Source: Actinomadura fibrosa (lineage in GTDB: Bacteria > Actinomycetota > Actinomycetes > Streptosporangiales > Streptosporangiaceae). Taken from it: a DNA stretch of 64,000 nt. Of this stretch, positions 52,539 through 61,677 are shown in pieces. Position numbers and translations under genes: made by a program. The notes beneath the pieces are model-generated. The model did not search any database. It saw nothing but the letters and a program-made list of their open reading frames with translations, and was not told the origin of the DNA. The DNA lies in NCBI RefSeq assembly GCF_900659615.1, contig NZ_CAACUY010000002.1, forward strand, positions 1 through 64,000. The letters run 5' to 3'. The stretch's first letter is position 1, and the number at the start of each line of letters is the position of its first letter.

Positions 52539-52968
52539 GGAGGCGGTCGAACTCCTCGCCGAAGCCGGCCCGCTCGGCGACGGTGAGGAGGGCGTCGCCG
52601 GGCAGGGCCCGCTCGCCGAGGTCGCTGAGCTGCTCGGCGTCGAGGCCGAGGTCCTCCAGGAGGGCCGGGTCGCCGGCCGGGTCCCCGTCCGGGACCTCGC
52701 CGACGAGCTGGTTGAACAGGGATCCGAGGCCGTCCTCGCGGACGGTGGACACGTAGGCGCGGGGCTCGTCCTCCCCGTCCAGCCGCAGGACGGCGAACCA
52801 GTCGTCGTCCTGCTCGATGAGCAGCACGACCGGGTCGCCGTAGGACTCGACGGCCGCCTCCCGCATCAGGTCGGCGACGTCGTCGACACCTTCGGCCTCG
52901 GCGAGGACGGCTTCCGCGCCGACCCAGCCCTGCGGGGTCTGCGCGAAGACGGCGGCGAAGTACGACAC
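52531..52968 (-). CDS. tRNA adenosine deaminase-associated protein
   Basis: The 145-residue acidic protein (MSYFAAVFAQTPQGWVGAEA...) has the pattern of the family that actinobacteria place directly before tadA, with YGDPVVLLIEQDDDWFAVLRL as core and LPGDALLTVAERAGFGEEFD at the end. Start GTG. It overlaps tadA by eight bases. It is probably a helper or regulator of tRNA editing, but the biochemical role is not known. A second, diverged member lies at 54525-55010. Confidence 0.85.
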   Translation of the reverse strand: MSYFAAVFAQTPQGWVGAEAVLAEAEGVDDVADLMREAAVESYGDPVVLLIEQDDDWFAVLRLDGEDEPRAYVSTVREDGLGSLFNQLVGEVPDGDPAGDPALLEDLGLDAEQLSDLGERALPGDALLTVAERAGFGEEFDRLRD

Positions 52969-53219
52969 GTGCTCATTTTGACATCGTCCCCAGGTGAGCG
53001 GGGGATCCCGGGCGTTCCATTTCGGTCTGCCGCACGATCGGAGCGCCCGGTGGGCGTGCGGGACCGTCCAGCGGCTCGTGGCGGGACGTCCGGAGTGGCG
53101 GCCGGCCTTTCGGTCGCGAAGATATTTCGGGTTATGCCCTTGGCTGGTCTTGTGTCCTTCTTCCCCTCGTATCGCATATGTCGTGATACTGCTCAGCGGC
53201 CTTACGCGGAAGGGGAGTC

Positions 53220-54524
53220 ATGGGCGACGAGCTGACCCGGCGCGGGTTCCTGGCGGGCACGGCGGGCGTCGCGGCGCTCATGGCCGCGAGCGGCGGCACG
53301 GCGGGGGCGGACACGGGGACGGCCGTCCGGGCACCGGTCTCGGCGCTGCCCGATCCGGACGAGTCCGGCATCGACCACATCGTCGTGGTGATGATGGAAA
53401 ACCGGTCCTTCGACCACTATCTGGGGTGGCTGCCCGGGGCGGACGGGCGCCAGGAGGGTCTCACCTTCACCGACGCGCAGGGCGCCGAGCACGCCACCCA
53501 TCACCTGACCGTCCCGCACGGCTGCGGCTTCCATGACCCCGACCACTCCTACGAGGGCGGGCGCGTCGAGTACAACGGCGGCAAGTGCGACGGCTGGCTG
53601 CGCGCCGGGGAGAACGACGTCTTCTCGATCGGCTACTTCAAGGGCCCGGACCTCGGGTTCCACGGCCACGCCGCCCTCGACTGGACGGTCTGCGACCGCT
53701 ACTTCCCGGCGATCATGTCGTCCACCTTCCCCAACCGGATCTTCCAGCACGCCGCGCAGACCGACCGGATCTCCAACACCTTCACGATCTCCGAGCTGAC
53801 CACCATCTGGGACCGGCTGAAGGCGAAGGGCGTCCCGGCCCGGTACTACTTCAGCGACGTGCCGTTCACCGCGCTGTGGGGCGTCAAGCACCTCGACATC
53901 AGCCGGAACATCCAGGAGTTCCGCGACGACGCGCGCCGGGGCCGGCTGCCCGCGGTCAGCTTCGTCGAGCCGGGCTTCCTCGGCGAGCTGTTCCTGCCGG
54001 GCATGTCGGAGGACGAGCATCCGCTCGCCGACATCCGCTTCGGCCAGGCGTTCCTCAACGAGGTCTACACGGCGATCATCGACTCGCCGAACTGGCCCCG
54101 CACGCTCCTGGTGATCAACTACGACGAGTGGGGCGGCTTCTTCGACCACGTCCCGCCGCCCGCCGGGCCCGATCCGCGCCCGGACCTCGGCACCGGCCTG
54201 CGCGGGTTCCGCGTCCCCTGCCTGCTGATCTCGCCGCGGGCGCGCCGCGGCGCCGTCGCGCACGAGGTGTACGACCACACCTCGGTGCTCAAGGCGATCG
54301 AGTGGCGGTGGGGCCTCGCGCCGCTGTCGGTCCGGGACGCCGAGGCCCGCAACATCGCGGAGGTCCTCGACTTCGCGTCCCCGGCCAACCCGGCCGCGCC
54401 GCGCTACACCGTCCCGCGGCCGATCAGCCTCGGCTGCCTGGACCCGGCGCACAGCCACACCGGCGACGACTGGGCCGAGCTCAACGCGTACGCGCTCCGC
54501 AACGGCTTCCCTCGCCGCCGCTGA
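53220..54524 (+). CDS. Tat-exported phosphoesterase (phospholipase C-like)
   Basis: The 434-residue protein has a twin-arginine signal (LTRRGFLAGTAGVAALMAAS, residues 5-24) and a phosphoesterase domain of the PF04185 type: IDHIVVVMMENRSFDHYLGWLPG near residues 50-72 (metal-binding and nucleophile region), INYDEWGGFFDHVPPP near 300 and YDHTSVLKAIEWRWG near 355. Members include non-haemolytic phospholipases C and acid phosphatases, and act outside the membrane. AAGGGGAG precedes the ATG. It lies between the two tadA-associated paralogues. Confidence 0.9.
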   Translation: MGDELTRRGFLAGTAGVAALMAASGGTAGADTGTAVRAPVSALPDPDESGIDHIVVVMMENRSFDHYLGWLPGADGRQEGLTFTDAQGAEHATHHLTVPHGCGFHDPDHSYEGGRVEYNGGKCDGWLRAGENDVFSIGYFKGPDLGFHGHAALDWTVCDRYFPAIMSSTFPNRIFQHAAQTDRISNTFTISELTTIWDRLKAKGVPARYYFSDVPFTALWGVKHLDISRNIQEFRDDARRGRLPAVSFVEPGFLGELFLPGMSEDEHPLADIRFGQAFLNEVYTAIIDSPNWPRTLLVINYDEWGGFFDHVPPPAGPDPRPDLGTGLRGFRVPCLLISPRARRGAVAHEVYDHTSVLKAIEWRWGLAPLSVRDAEARNIAEVLDFASPANPAAPRYTVPRPISLGCLDPAHSHTGDDWAELNAYALRNGFPRRR

Positions 54525-55010
54525 TCAGCCGACGGCGTCGAGGGCGCGCTCGAAGGCGGGGGCGAAGCCGAGACGGCCGGCGACGCTGAGGAGCATCTCG
54601 TCCGGATAGAGCTCCAGGTCTCCGGAGATCGCGCCGAGCTCCATCTCGTCGAGGCCCAGGTCGGCGAAGATCGACATGTCGCCGACCGGGAGGACCTGGT
54701 CGAGCTCCTCGTCATCGGGGATCGGGATGTCCAGGTACTCCAGGACCTGGCCGGCGAGAGGCCAGTCGACCGAGGCCGTGACGTCCGACAGGAACACCAT
54801 GACCTCGTCGCCGAGCAGGCGGATCGCGACGAAGAAGTCGTCGCCGACCGAGACCAGCCCGATCGTCCCGCCGAGGCTCGGCTGCTGGCGCAGGGCATGG
54901 ATCAGCCCCGCGAGATCGCCGGTCAGCGCGACCGGGAGGATCTCGGCCTCCCAGCTCTCGTCTTCCCGGTACACCACGACGGCGAAGTCCGTCGCGTCCA
55001 CATCCGTCAT
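54525..55010 (-). CDS. tRNA adenosine deaminase-associated protein, second paralogue
   Basis: The 161-residue acidic protein matches the family of 52531-52968 along its whole length: FAVVVYREDESWEAEILPV, then GDDFFVAIRLLGDEVMVFLSDV and YPDEMLLSVAGRLGFAPAFERAL. It is not next to tadA but about 2 kb away. The ATG at 55010 has GGGGTGGAA before it. Two family members near tadA and upp also occur in streptomycetes, so it is probably an old paralogue. Function unknown. Confidence 0.8.
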   Translation of the reverse strand: MTDVDATDFAVVVYREDESWEAEILPVALTGDLAGLIHALRQQPSLGGTIGLVSVGDDFFVAIRLLGDEVMVFLSDVTASVDWPLAGQVLEYLDIPIPDDEELDQVLPVGDMSIFADLGLDEMELGAISGDLELYPDEMLLSVAGRLGFAPAFERALDAVG

Positions 55011-55164
55011 TTCCACCCCACCGGCGCGGTTCCTGCCAGGGCATGGTCGCAGATGCGGCGAGCCCTCGTGCGCCCCACCGCCAAACTCGGCGCCATACCC
55101 GTGCGTGAGGTGGGGAGTCAGCACCGCTTTGCGGTGCCCGCGGCAAGAACCTACTGGATCCGCG

Positions 55165-55491
55165 TCAATTGATACGGAAGGTACGGCGGCGCAACGCCGC
55201 GTGGATCCGCGCCCGGCGCGACCGGTGCGGCGTCACGCGGCGGCGCAGCTCGCGGGCCTCGGCCAGCTCCCGGAGGAAGAGCGCGCGGCGCCTGAGGTGC
55301 TCGCGCACCTGCTCGGGGGACACGTCCGCATGGGGGTCCGCGGCGGGCTCGGCCCCGGTCCCGGGAGCGCCTGTGACATCGGTCACCGCGGCGTCGCGCG
55401 GTTCCGGAGGGCCGGGAGGCCCGGGCGGGTCCGGCGCGGACTCGCGAGCCCGCGCCGACACTTTCGGCTGCTGGTCGCTCTCGCTGCTCAT
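55165..55491 (-). CDS. Basic/Pro-rich small protein, unknown
   Basis: I do not recognise this 108-residue protein. It has a low-complexity Pro/Ala N-terminus (MSSESDQQPKVSARARESAP, then GPPGPPEP) and a basic helical C-terminus (EQVREHLRRRALFLRELAEA, RRRVTPHRSRRARIHAALRR). ATG at 55491 has no ribosome-binding site. It is divergent from upp. Codon bias suggests a real gene, but this is weak evidence. Confidence 0.5.
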   Translation of the reverse strand: MSSESDQQPKVSARARESAPDPPGPPGPPEPRDAAVTDVTGAPGTGAEPAADPHADVSPEQVREHLRRRALFLRELAEARELRRRVTPHRSRRARIHAALRRRTFRIN

Positions 55492-55575
55492 AGGGGCATC
55501 GTGCCCAGCTCAACGAGCCTCTACCCCGCTTTCGCGAGGTCCTGCCGGTGATCCCGAGTGGGCTACGGTGAGCGC

Positions 55576-56214
55576 ATGCAGGTACTCGCCGTCGACCACC
55601 CGCTCGTCGCGCACAAGCTCACCACGCTGCGGGACGTGCGCACCGACTCGCCGACGTTCCGCCGCCTGGCGGACGAGCTGGTCACCCTCCTGGCGTACGA
55701 GGCGACCCGCGACGTCCGGGTCGTCGAGGCCACGGTCCGGACCCCGCTGGTCCCCGCCCAGGGCGTCCAGCTCGCGAGCCCGAAGCCGCTGGTCGTGCCG
55801 ATCCTGCGCGCGGGACTCGGCATGCTGGACGGCATGACCCGGCTGCTGCCGACGGCCGAGGTCGGCTTCCTCGGGATGATCCGGGACGAGGGCACCCTCC
55901 AGGCCCAGACGTACGCGACCCGGCTGCCGGACGACCTGTCCGGCCGCCAGTGCTACGTCCTCGACCCCATGCTGGCCACCGGCGGGACGCTCGCGGCGGC
56001 CGTCAAGCTGCTGTTCGACCGCGGCGCGGACGACGTCACCGCCATCTGCCTGCTCGCGGCTCCCGAGGGCCTGAAGTACCTGGACCAGGCGTGTGAGGGC
56101 ATCGCCGCGCCGATCCGGGTGGTCACGGCCGCGATCGACTCCCACCTCAACGAGCAGGGCTTCATCATCCCGGGCCTCGGCGACGCCGGGGACCGCCTGT
56201 ACGGCGTGGTGTGA
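55576..56214 (+). CDS. upp: Uracil phosphoribosyltransferase
   Basis: The enzyme makes UMP from uracil and PRPP. The 212-residue protein shows [18 protein letters not shown] at the start, [16 protein letters not shown] (residues about 78-93) and the PRPP motif [18 protein letters not shown] near 128-145, with [24 protein letters not shown] at the end. There is no Shine-Dalgarno before ATG 55576; TACGGT at 55564-55569 as -10 would give a leaderless message. Confidence 0.96.
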   Translation: MQVLAVDHPLVAHKLTTLRDVRTDSPTFRRLADELVTLLAYEATRDVRVVEATVRTPLVPAQGVQLASPKPLVVPILRAGLGMLDGMTRLLPTAEVGFLGMIRDEGTLQAQTYATRLPDDLSGRQCYVLDPMLATGGTLAAAVKLLFDRGADDVTAICLLAAPEGLKYLDQACEGIAAPIRVVTAAIDSHLNEQGFIIPGLGDAGDRLYGVV

Positions 56215-56408
56215 TTCCGCCCGAGTCGGCGGGAGTGGCGGCGCATCGTCCCAGTTGAGGGGCTGGGTGTTACGGAGCGCCAGATGTTCGTTCCAAGTGG
56301 CAAGGGGTAATAACCCGCTACGGAACGTCAGTGCGCGTTCCCCTCCACCGCCCCGGCACAGGGGACCGTTTCGGACCGGGCGGCGCGAGCGAGCTTCGAG
56401 GAAGCGTC

Positions 56409-56681
56409 ATGGCACACCAGATGGCACACCAGGGGGACGGCGAACTGCCGCGCTTCGCCGCGATCGGCGAGCGGCTCATCGAGGAGTACCACGGGGTGCA
56501 CGCGGCCGAGACGGTGTCCCGCTGCGTCTCCGCCGCCCACTACGGCGCCGAGGAGGTCCTGGGCGCCGCGCCGCCGGACCTGGTCGAGAAGATCGCGCGC
56601 AGGCACCTGGACGTGCTCGCCGCCGTCGCCGCCGACAAGCGGCGCCAGTCGCGGCGCTCGTCCTTCGACAACGCGCCATAG
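56409..56681 (+). CDS. Small helical protein, three-helix-bundle-like
   Basis: The 90-residue protein (MAHQMAHQGDGELPRFAAIG...) predicts three helices: FAAIGERLIEEYHGVHAAETV, SRCVSAAHYGAEEVLG and DLVEKIARRHLDVLAAVAAD. The pattern resembles the three-helix-bundle dimerisation proteins of actinomycetes, though I am not sure. GAGGAAG lies before the ATG; a second ATG is four codons on. Confidence 0.6.
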   Translation: MAHQMAHQGDGELPRFAAIGERLIEEYHGVHAAETVSRCVSAAHYGAEEVLGAAPPDLVEKIARRHLDVLAAVAADKRRQSRRSSFDNAP

Positions 56682-56817
56682 GCCCTGCTTTGCCGGGGGT
56701 GGGGGCTGTGCGAAACTGAACCGGGGTCAGTACCACCGCTGGGGGGTGGGCCCCAGTCCCCCCGAGGGCTCGCGTCCCGAGGGCGGGACCAGTGGCTCGA
56801 CGCTCCGGGAGGCAGCC

Positions 56818-56976
56818 GTGCCCGCCAAGAGGTACATGACGTACGCCGCCATGGCCTTCGTCGTGTTCTACGTCATCAGGGAACCCGGCGCGCCCGCCCG
56901 TTCGGTGGGCAGCGCGGCCGGCGGCCTCGCCTCCGCCGCGGACTCCCTGACCGCCCTCGTCACGACGCTCGCCTGA
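56818..56976 (+). CDS. Single-helix membrane miniprotein
   Basis: The 52-residue product begins with a GTG (GGAGG six bases upstream) and reads MPAKRYMTYAAMAFVVFYVI, one membrane helix with a positive start, then Ala/Gly-rich sequence. It ends seven bases before the PH-domain gene, so the two are probably one operon. Function unknown. Confidence 0.65.
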   Translation: MPAKRYMTYAAMAFVVFYVIREPGAPARSVGSAAGGLASAADSLTALVTTLA

Positions 56977-56983
56977 GGCCCGC

Positions 56984-57511
56984 ATGAGGCTCGTGACTCC
57001 CGGTGACTCCGCCCCGGCGTCGGTCAACAAGTACCTGCTCCCGCACGAGAACCAGGTCATCACGGTGCGGCGGCATCCCGCCGTGCTGATGGTGCCGGTC
57101 GGGCTCGTCCTCGGCGGCCTGATCATCGCGGGCGTGCTGAGCAACACCGTCGCCAGCGACGCGGGCACCGTCATCTCCTGGATCTGGTGGGGCTGGCTGA
57201 TCCTGCTCGCCTGGTTCGTCTGGCGCGTCGCCGAATGGTCGGTCGACTACTTCGTGATCACGAACCAGCGCATGCTGCTGACCACCGGCCTCATCACCCG
57301 CAAGGTCGCGATGATGCCGCTGGCCAAGGTCACCGACATGAGCTTCAAGCGGACGATCGCGGGCCGCATGCTCGGCTACGGCGAGTTCGTGCTGGAGTCC
57401 GCCGGCCAGGACCAGGCCCTCTCGACCGTGGAGTACCTCCCCTACCCGGAACAGCTCTACCTTGAGGTCTGCGAGATGATCTTCCCGAACAAGAACCCCT
57501 CGGACGACTGA
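56984..57511 (+). CDS. Bacterial PH-domain membrane protein (YdbS-like)
   Basis: The 175-residue protein has two membrane helices (VLMVPVGLVLGGLIIAGVLS and ISWIWWGWLILLAWFVWRVA) followed by a bPH_2 domain with FVITNQRMLLTTGLITRKVAMMPLAKVTDM, the conserved signature, and YGEFVLESAGQDQALSTVEYLPYPEQLY. It resembles YdbS/YdbT-type proteins of unclear role in the envelope. It follows the membrane miniprotein. Confidence 0.87.
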   Translation: MRLVTPGDSAPASVNKYLLPHENQVITVRRHPAVLMVPVGLVLGGLIIAGVLSNTVASDAGTVISWIWWGWLILLAWFVWRVAEWSVDYFVITNQRMLLTTGLITRKVAMMPLAKVTDMSFKRTIAGRMLGYGEFVLESAGQDQALSTVEYLPYPEQLYLEVCEMIFPNKNPSDD

Positions 57512-57974
57512 GGCGCGTTCCTCGTTCCTCGTTCCTTGTTCGCGCCGCCGCGCCGTCCCGGGCGCGTCCCGCCGCTGTGCCGTTCGCCGTCCTGCGCCGT
57601 GCCTTTCGCCGTCTCGCCGGTCGGCGTGCTCGGGCCGGTGCGCGAAGGCGCTGGGCAGAGGCGCCGCGGCGCGGAATCGTGAAAGCGTCTCGCGAACACG
57701 GTCCGTCCGAAAACTGAGCTTCGGCCGATCTTGCCCGGCATCGTCGGATACCGTCGGAGGCGACAGGCGTCGCGACCGCCGGACGGGCCCGCGCGCCGGA
57801 GCCGGGAAACCGGACCGGTGTTCCGCGACGTTGACCACCGGTGTCAGGGGACGGGCCGCGCCGGACGGACGATCTCTTCTTCCGCCGCTTCGTTACTCTC
57901 GATGTGCGATAACCCGCAATGTGCAATCATGTCGGCACCCCAGCCGCCTGATTACTTCCGCTAAGTGAGTCCAC
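57512..57974. other. Intergenic region, no gene recognised
   Basis: A 463-base gap between the PH-domain gene and the XRE-TPR regulator. Near its start lies a short tandem run of CGTTCCT (57519-57541, about three imperfect copies). The last 80 bases are less GC-rich (GATGTGCGATAACCCGCAATG) and probably hold the regulator's promoter. No convincing protein or RNA structure is seen. Confidence 0.45.
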
Positions 57975-59462
57975 ATGCCGGGTCCAGGCAACGTCGGCGA
58001 ACGTGTCCGCAACCTGCGCCTGACCAGACGCTTGTCGCAGGCACAGCTCGCCGGTCACGACCTTTCTGACAGCTACATCTCACTGATCGAGTCCGGGAAA
58101 CGGACCCCGACGCCGACCGTGCTGCGCATGCTCGCCGAGCGCCTCGGCTGCACCCCGGAGTACCTCGCCGAGGGAGTGGAACCCGAGCAGCGCGCCCATC
58201 TGGAGGTACGGGAGCGCCACGCGCACCTCGCGCTGCTGGGCGGCGACCCCGCGACCGCCGAGGCGGGCTTCGACGAGGTGATCGCCCGCAGCGACGATCC
58301 CGACCTGACGGCGCGGGCCCGCTGGGGTCGCGCCCGCGCCCTGGAGGAGCTGGGACGCACCGAGCACGCCATCGCGCTCTTCGAGGAGCTGCGCGAGGCC
58401 GCCGAGCGCGACCCGGGCCGGGCCAGCTGGCTCCCGCCGGTCATCGCGCTCGCGCGCTCCTACCACGCGGTCGGCGACCTCGGCCAGGCCGTCGCCCTGG
58501 GCGAGCGCGCGATGGAGCGGCTGCGCCGGCTCGGGCTCACCGTGGGGCAGGAGTACACCGAGGCCGGCCGCGTTCTGCTGCTCGCCTACGTGGATCGCTC
58601 CGACCCTGTTCGCGCGCACACCATCGGACGAGCGCTCCTGTACCCGGAGGCGTCCGGCGAGGCGGACACCACGAGCGCCGCCTATCAGCGGGCGAGCACG
58701 CGCGCGCTGGAAGAAGGCGCGATCGGTGACGCCCTGTACTTCGCGGATCAGGCCCTCGCCGCCCGTACCGACACCACGCCGGTCCAGGCCCGTGCCCGTC
58801 TCAACCTGGCGGCCGCCAAGGCGCTGCTGAGGGGGGTCATGCCGTTCTCGGAGGCCGCCCCGGCTCCGCTTCCCGGCGGCGCCTCCGTTCCGGTGACCGG
58901 AGAGTTCACCGGTGAGGGCACGCCCGGTATCGAGCGTCCGCGCGCGGAAGGCACCCGTGAGGCCGCGCAAGAGGCACTGGAACTGCTGAAGGGGACGACG
59001 GAGCTCGGAGGGGCGGAGGCGACGGAGAGCACCATCGCCAGGGCGCGCGCGCTGGTGCTGGTGGGCGAGCTGGAGCAGGGGATCGCGGCGCTGGAGCAGT
59101 TCCTCGACACGGGGATGGCGCTCGCCCCGCCGGCGGACACCCACCCGATGACTCCGCAACCTGCGGGCGACCTCATCGCACGCACTCAGAAGACCGTCCT
59201 GGCTCGTTTGGCCCTAGCGCGTGCACGAGTGGCCCAGGGGGAAGTGTCGGCCGCCCAAGTGGTCCTCCGCGCCGCGTCCGAGCAATTGAGCACGCTCCCC
59301 GCCGGTCGTCCAGCGGCCCATCTCTACCGGGAACTCGCCGAACTGTACGAGCTCGTCCAGGACCCCGACAGCGCCGCTGGGGCGTACCGGCAGGCACTGG
59401 AGGCCGCGGGGCTTCGGGCCGCCAGAGCGCGCGAGGCGAACTGCGACCTCGGCCGCGTCTGA
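57975..59462 (+). CDS. XRE-family regulator with TPR repeats
   Basis: The 495-residue protein starts with an XRE HTH (VGERVRNLRLTRRLSQAQLA at residues 7-26, ISLIESGKRTPTPTVLRMLAERLGCTPEYL at 36-65) and then has about 400 residues of TPR-like helical pairs, e.g. LGQAVALGERAMERLRRLGL and DALYFADQALAARTDTTPVQARARLNLAAAKALL. Low-complexity linker near 290-320 (PAPLPGGASVPVTGEFTGEG). The layout is that of peptide-binding RRNPP-like or AfsR-related regulators. No ribosome-binding site is clear before ATG 57975. Confidence 0.87.
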   Translation: MPGPGNVGERVRNLRLTRRLSQAQLAGHDLSDSYISLIESGKRTPTPTVLRMLAERLGCTPEYLAEGVEPEQRAHLEVRERHAHLALLGGDPATAEAGFDEVIARSDDPDLTARARWGRARALEELGRTEHAIALFEELREAAERDPGRASWLPPVIALARSYHAVGDLGQAVALGERAMERLRRLGLTVGQEYTEAGRVLLLAYVDRSDPVRAHTIGRALLYPEASGEADTTSAAYQRASTRALEEGAIGDALYFADQALAARTDTTPVQARARLNLAAAKALLRGVMPFSEAAPAPLPGGASVPVTGEFTGEGTPGIERPRAEGTREAAQEALELLKGTTELGGAEATESTIARARALVLVGELEQGIAALEQFLDTGMALAPPADTHPMTPQPAGDLIARTQKTVLARLALARARVAQGEVSAAQVVLRAASEQLSTLPAGRPAAHLYRELAELYELVQDPDSAAGAYRQALEAAGLRAARAREANCDLGRV

Positions 59463-59481
59463 CCCTCCGGTTTTCGGACAG

Positions 59482-59512
59482 CGGGGGTGTGGAATAAAAC
59501 CACACTCCCGCT
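59482..59512 (+). terminator. Hairpin after the XRE-TPR gene
   Basis: GCGGGGGTGTGG (59482-59493) and CCACACTCCCGC (59501-59512) pair with one mismatch around AATAAAA, 20 bases after the stop. Good terminator candidate. Confidence 0.65.
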
Positions 59513-59519
59513 GGTCTTA

Positions 59520-59537
59520 TCCTGCAAACGTAGGATG
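59520..59537 (+). promoter_or_regulatory. Palindrome upstream of the FadR-type gene
   Basis: ATCCT-N8-AGGAT at 59520-59537 lies 41 bases before the start of the GntR/FadR gene. It is a reasonable site for self-regulation by this repressor. Confidence 0.5.
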
Positions 59538-59577
59538 ATTGGCTGACCGGACGTGCCGGTCGACCGGGGGGAGGGAC

Positions 59578-60255
59578 ATGACGCTGCGCACCGCCCGCCG
59601 CGCGTCGCTCGTCGACCAGGTGATCGACCAGCTCACGAGCGAGATCACCGCGGGTACCTGGCCGGTCGGCGGCAAGATCCCGCCCGAGCCCGTCCTCGCG
59701 GAGGCGCTCGGGGTCGGCCGCAACACCGTCCGGGAGGCCGTCCGCGCCCTCACCCATGCGGGGCTCCTCGACAGCAGGCAGGGCGACGGCACGTACGTGC
59801 GCGCCACGAGCGAGCTGTCCAGTGCCGTCCGGCGCCGCCTGGAGACGGCCGAGCTCGTCGAGACCCTGGAGGTCCGGCGCGGCCTTGAGGTGGAGGCGGC
59901 CCGGCTCGCCGCCGCGCGCCGCACCGCGGCGGACATCGAGGCGATCACCGCGGCCCTGGAGCGCCGGGACGCGGCGTGGACGCTCGGCGACCACGCCGCC
60001 TTCGTGGAGGCCGACCTCGCCTTTCACACCGCCGTCGTCGAGGCCACGCACAACCGGGTCCTCACCGACCTGTACCGCGACTTCAGCGCGGCGCTGAGGG
60101 CCAGCATCGGCGCCGCCGGGACCCTCCTGGAGCACGCCGACGTCCCGCACGGCCCGATCGCCGCCGCCATCGAGGCGGGCGACGCCGCGGCCGCCGCCCA
60201 GGCCACCCACGCCTGCCTGGACCGGATCCTCGCCTCCGCGGCTCCCGACCATTGA
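59578..60255 (+). CDS. FadR-family (GntR) transcriptional regulator
   Basis: The 225-residue protein has the GntR winged helix: SLVDQVIDQLTSEITAGTWPVGGKIPPEPVLAEALGVGRNTVREAVRALTHAGLL (residues 10-64), then the FCD ligand domain with VETLEVRRGLEVEAARLAAARRT and metal-site residues AFVEADLAFHTAVVEATHNRVL near 140-161. It is followed by a CynX/NimT-type MFS gene. GGGAGGGAC is a strong ribosome-binding site. The regulator and transporter probably form an operon responding to the transported anion. Confidence 0.9.
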   Translation: MTLRTARRASLVDQVIDQLTSEITAGTWPVGGKIPPEPVLAEALGVGRNTVREAVRALTHAGLLDSRQGDGTYVRATSELSSAVRRRLETAELVETLEVRRGLEVEAARLAAARRTAADIEAITAALERRDAAWTLGDHAAFVEADLAFHTAVVEATHNRVLTDLYRDFSAALRASIGAAGTLLEHADVPHGPIAAAIEAGDAAAAAQATHACLDRILASAAPDH

Positions 60256-60366
60256 CGCCGGACGCGTGAGACGGCGCCCCTGAACCGGCCTCACGCAGCC
60301 GTCCTGCCCCGTTCCCCGCTCCCACGTTCGGTACGACGCGCCCAGAAGGCGCATGACGAAGGCGAA

Positions 60367-61668
60367 ATGAACCCCTCTGCGATGACCCCCGTTCCGCACG
60401 CACCCCGAGCCTCCCGCGCCACGGCCGCCTGGTCGCTGATCGGGATCGTCCTGCTGACCGTCAACCTGCGAGCCGCGATCACCGGCGTCTCGCCGGTGCT
60501 CGGCGAACTGCGGGACGCGCTCGGCCTCTCCGGCGTCGAGGTGAGCGTCCTGACCACGCTGCCGGTGCTGTGCCTCGGAATCTTCGCCTCGCTCGCGCCG
60601 GTGCTGGCCCGCCGGCTCGGCACCGAGGTCGCCATCGCCGGGTCGCTGGTGCTGATCACGGCGGGGATCATGCTGCGGCTCGTCCCGGCCCGTGCGGCGC
60701 TGTTCGTTGGAACGGTCCTCGCGGGTGCCGGGATCGCGATGGGTAACGTCCTCCTGCCCGCGGTCATCAAGCGCGTCTTCCCCGCCCGCGTGGGCTCGCT
60801 CACCGGGCTCGCCATGATGCTGATGGCCGCGAGCGGCGCCGTCGCCGCCGGGCTCGCCGTCCCGCTGGACGACGCCGGCGGCTGGCGCCTGGCCCTCGCC
60901 GTGTGGGCCGTCCCGTCCCTGGTCGCCGCCCTCGCCTGGGGGCCGCTGGCGCTCCGTGCCCGCCGCTCGGAACCGGCCCCCGCCGCGCCCGCGTCGCGTC
61001 CGTCCTCCTCCGAGGGCTCGCTGCTCCGCTCACCGGTCGCCTGGTACGTCGCGATCTTCATGGGGCTGGCGTCGCTGATGTTCTACGTCCTGATGTCGTG
61101 GCTGCCGGAGATCATGCGGGACGCCGGATACGCCCCCGCCACCGCCGGGATGATGGTGTCGACCATGATGATCGTCGGCATCCCGCTCGGCTTCCTCGTC
61201 CCTGTGTTCGCCGCGCGCCTGCGCGACCAGCGCCTCCTCGTCGCCGCGGTCGCCGCCGCCATGGCCGCCGGCATCGGCGGGCTGCTCCTCGCACCCGCGG
61301 CGGGCTGGGCCTGGGTCGGCGTCCTCGGGATCGGGACGGGCAGCGCGTTCCCCCTCGCCTACACCCTGCTGAGCCTGCGGGCGCCGGGTCCGGGGGTCGC
61401 CGCGCGGCTGTCCGGCATGGCGCAGACGGGCGGCTACCTCCTCGCGGGACTCGGTCCGCTGGCGGTGGGCGTCCTGCACAGTGCCACGGGCGGCTGGGAC
61501 GTGCCGCTCGTCCTCCTGCTCGCCCTCATCGTGCCCGAGCTCGTGTTCGGCCTCCTGGCCGCGCGCCCGGGATTCGTCCAGCCGAGTGCCACCCGTCCTG
61601 AGGGCCACCTTGAGCACCTGGTCGAGCCCAAGGAGATGGCCGTCGCCGAACCCGCCCGGAGCCGCTGA
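60367..61668 (+). CDS. CynX/NimT-family MFS transporter
   Basis: The 433-residue protein has about 12 helices and begins with ATAAWSLIGIVLLTVNLRAAITGVSPVL, the CynX/NimT signature NLRxxxTxxxP; LSGVEVSVLTTLPVLCLGIFASLAPVLARRLG follows. Members transport cyanate, nitroimidazole or similar small molecules. It lies 111 bases after the FadR-type gene. Confidence 0.88.
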   Translation: MNPSAMTPVPHAPRASRATAAWSLIGIVLLTVNLRAAITGVSPVLGELRDALGLSGVEVSVLTTLPVLCLGIFASLAPVLARRLGTEVAIAGSLVLITAGIMLRLVPARAALFVGTVLAGAGIAMGNVLLPAVIKRVFPARVGSLTGLAMMLMAASGAVAAGLAVPLDDAGGWRLALAVWAVPSLVAALAWGPLALRARRSEPAPAAPASRPSSSEGSLLRSPVAWYVAIFMGLASLMFYVLMSWLPEIMRDAGYAPATAGMMVSTMMIVGIPLGFLVPVFAARLRDQRLLVAAVAAAMAAGIGGLLLAPAAGWAWVGVLGIGTGSAFPLAYTLLSLRAPGPGVAARLSGMAQTGGYLLAGLGPLAVGVLHSATGGWDVPLVLLLALIVPELVFGLLAARPGFVQPSATRPEGHLEHLVEPKEMAVAEPARSR

Positions 61669-61677
61669 CCGGAAAGG

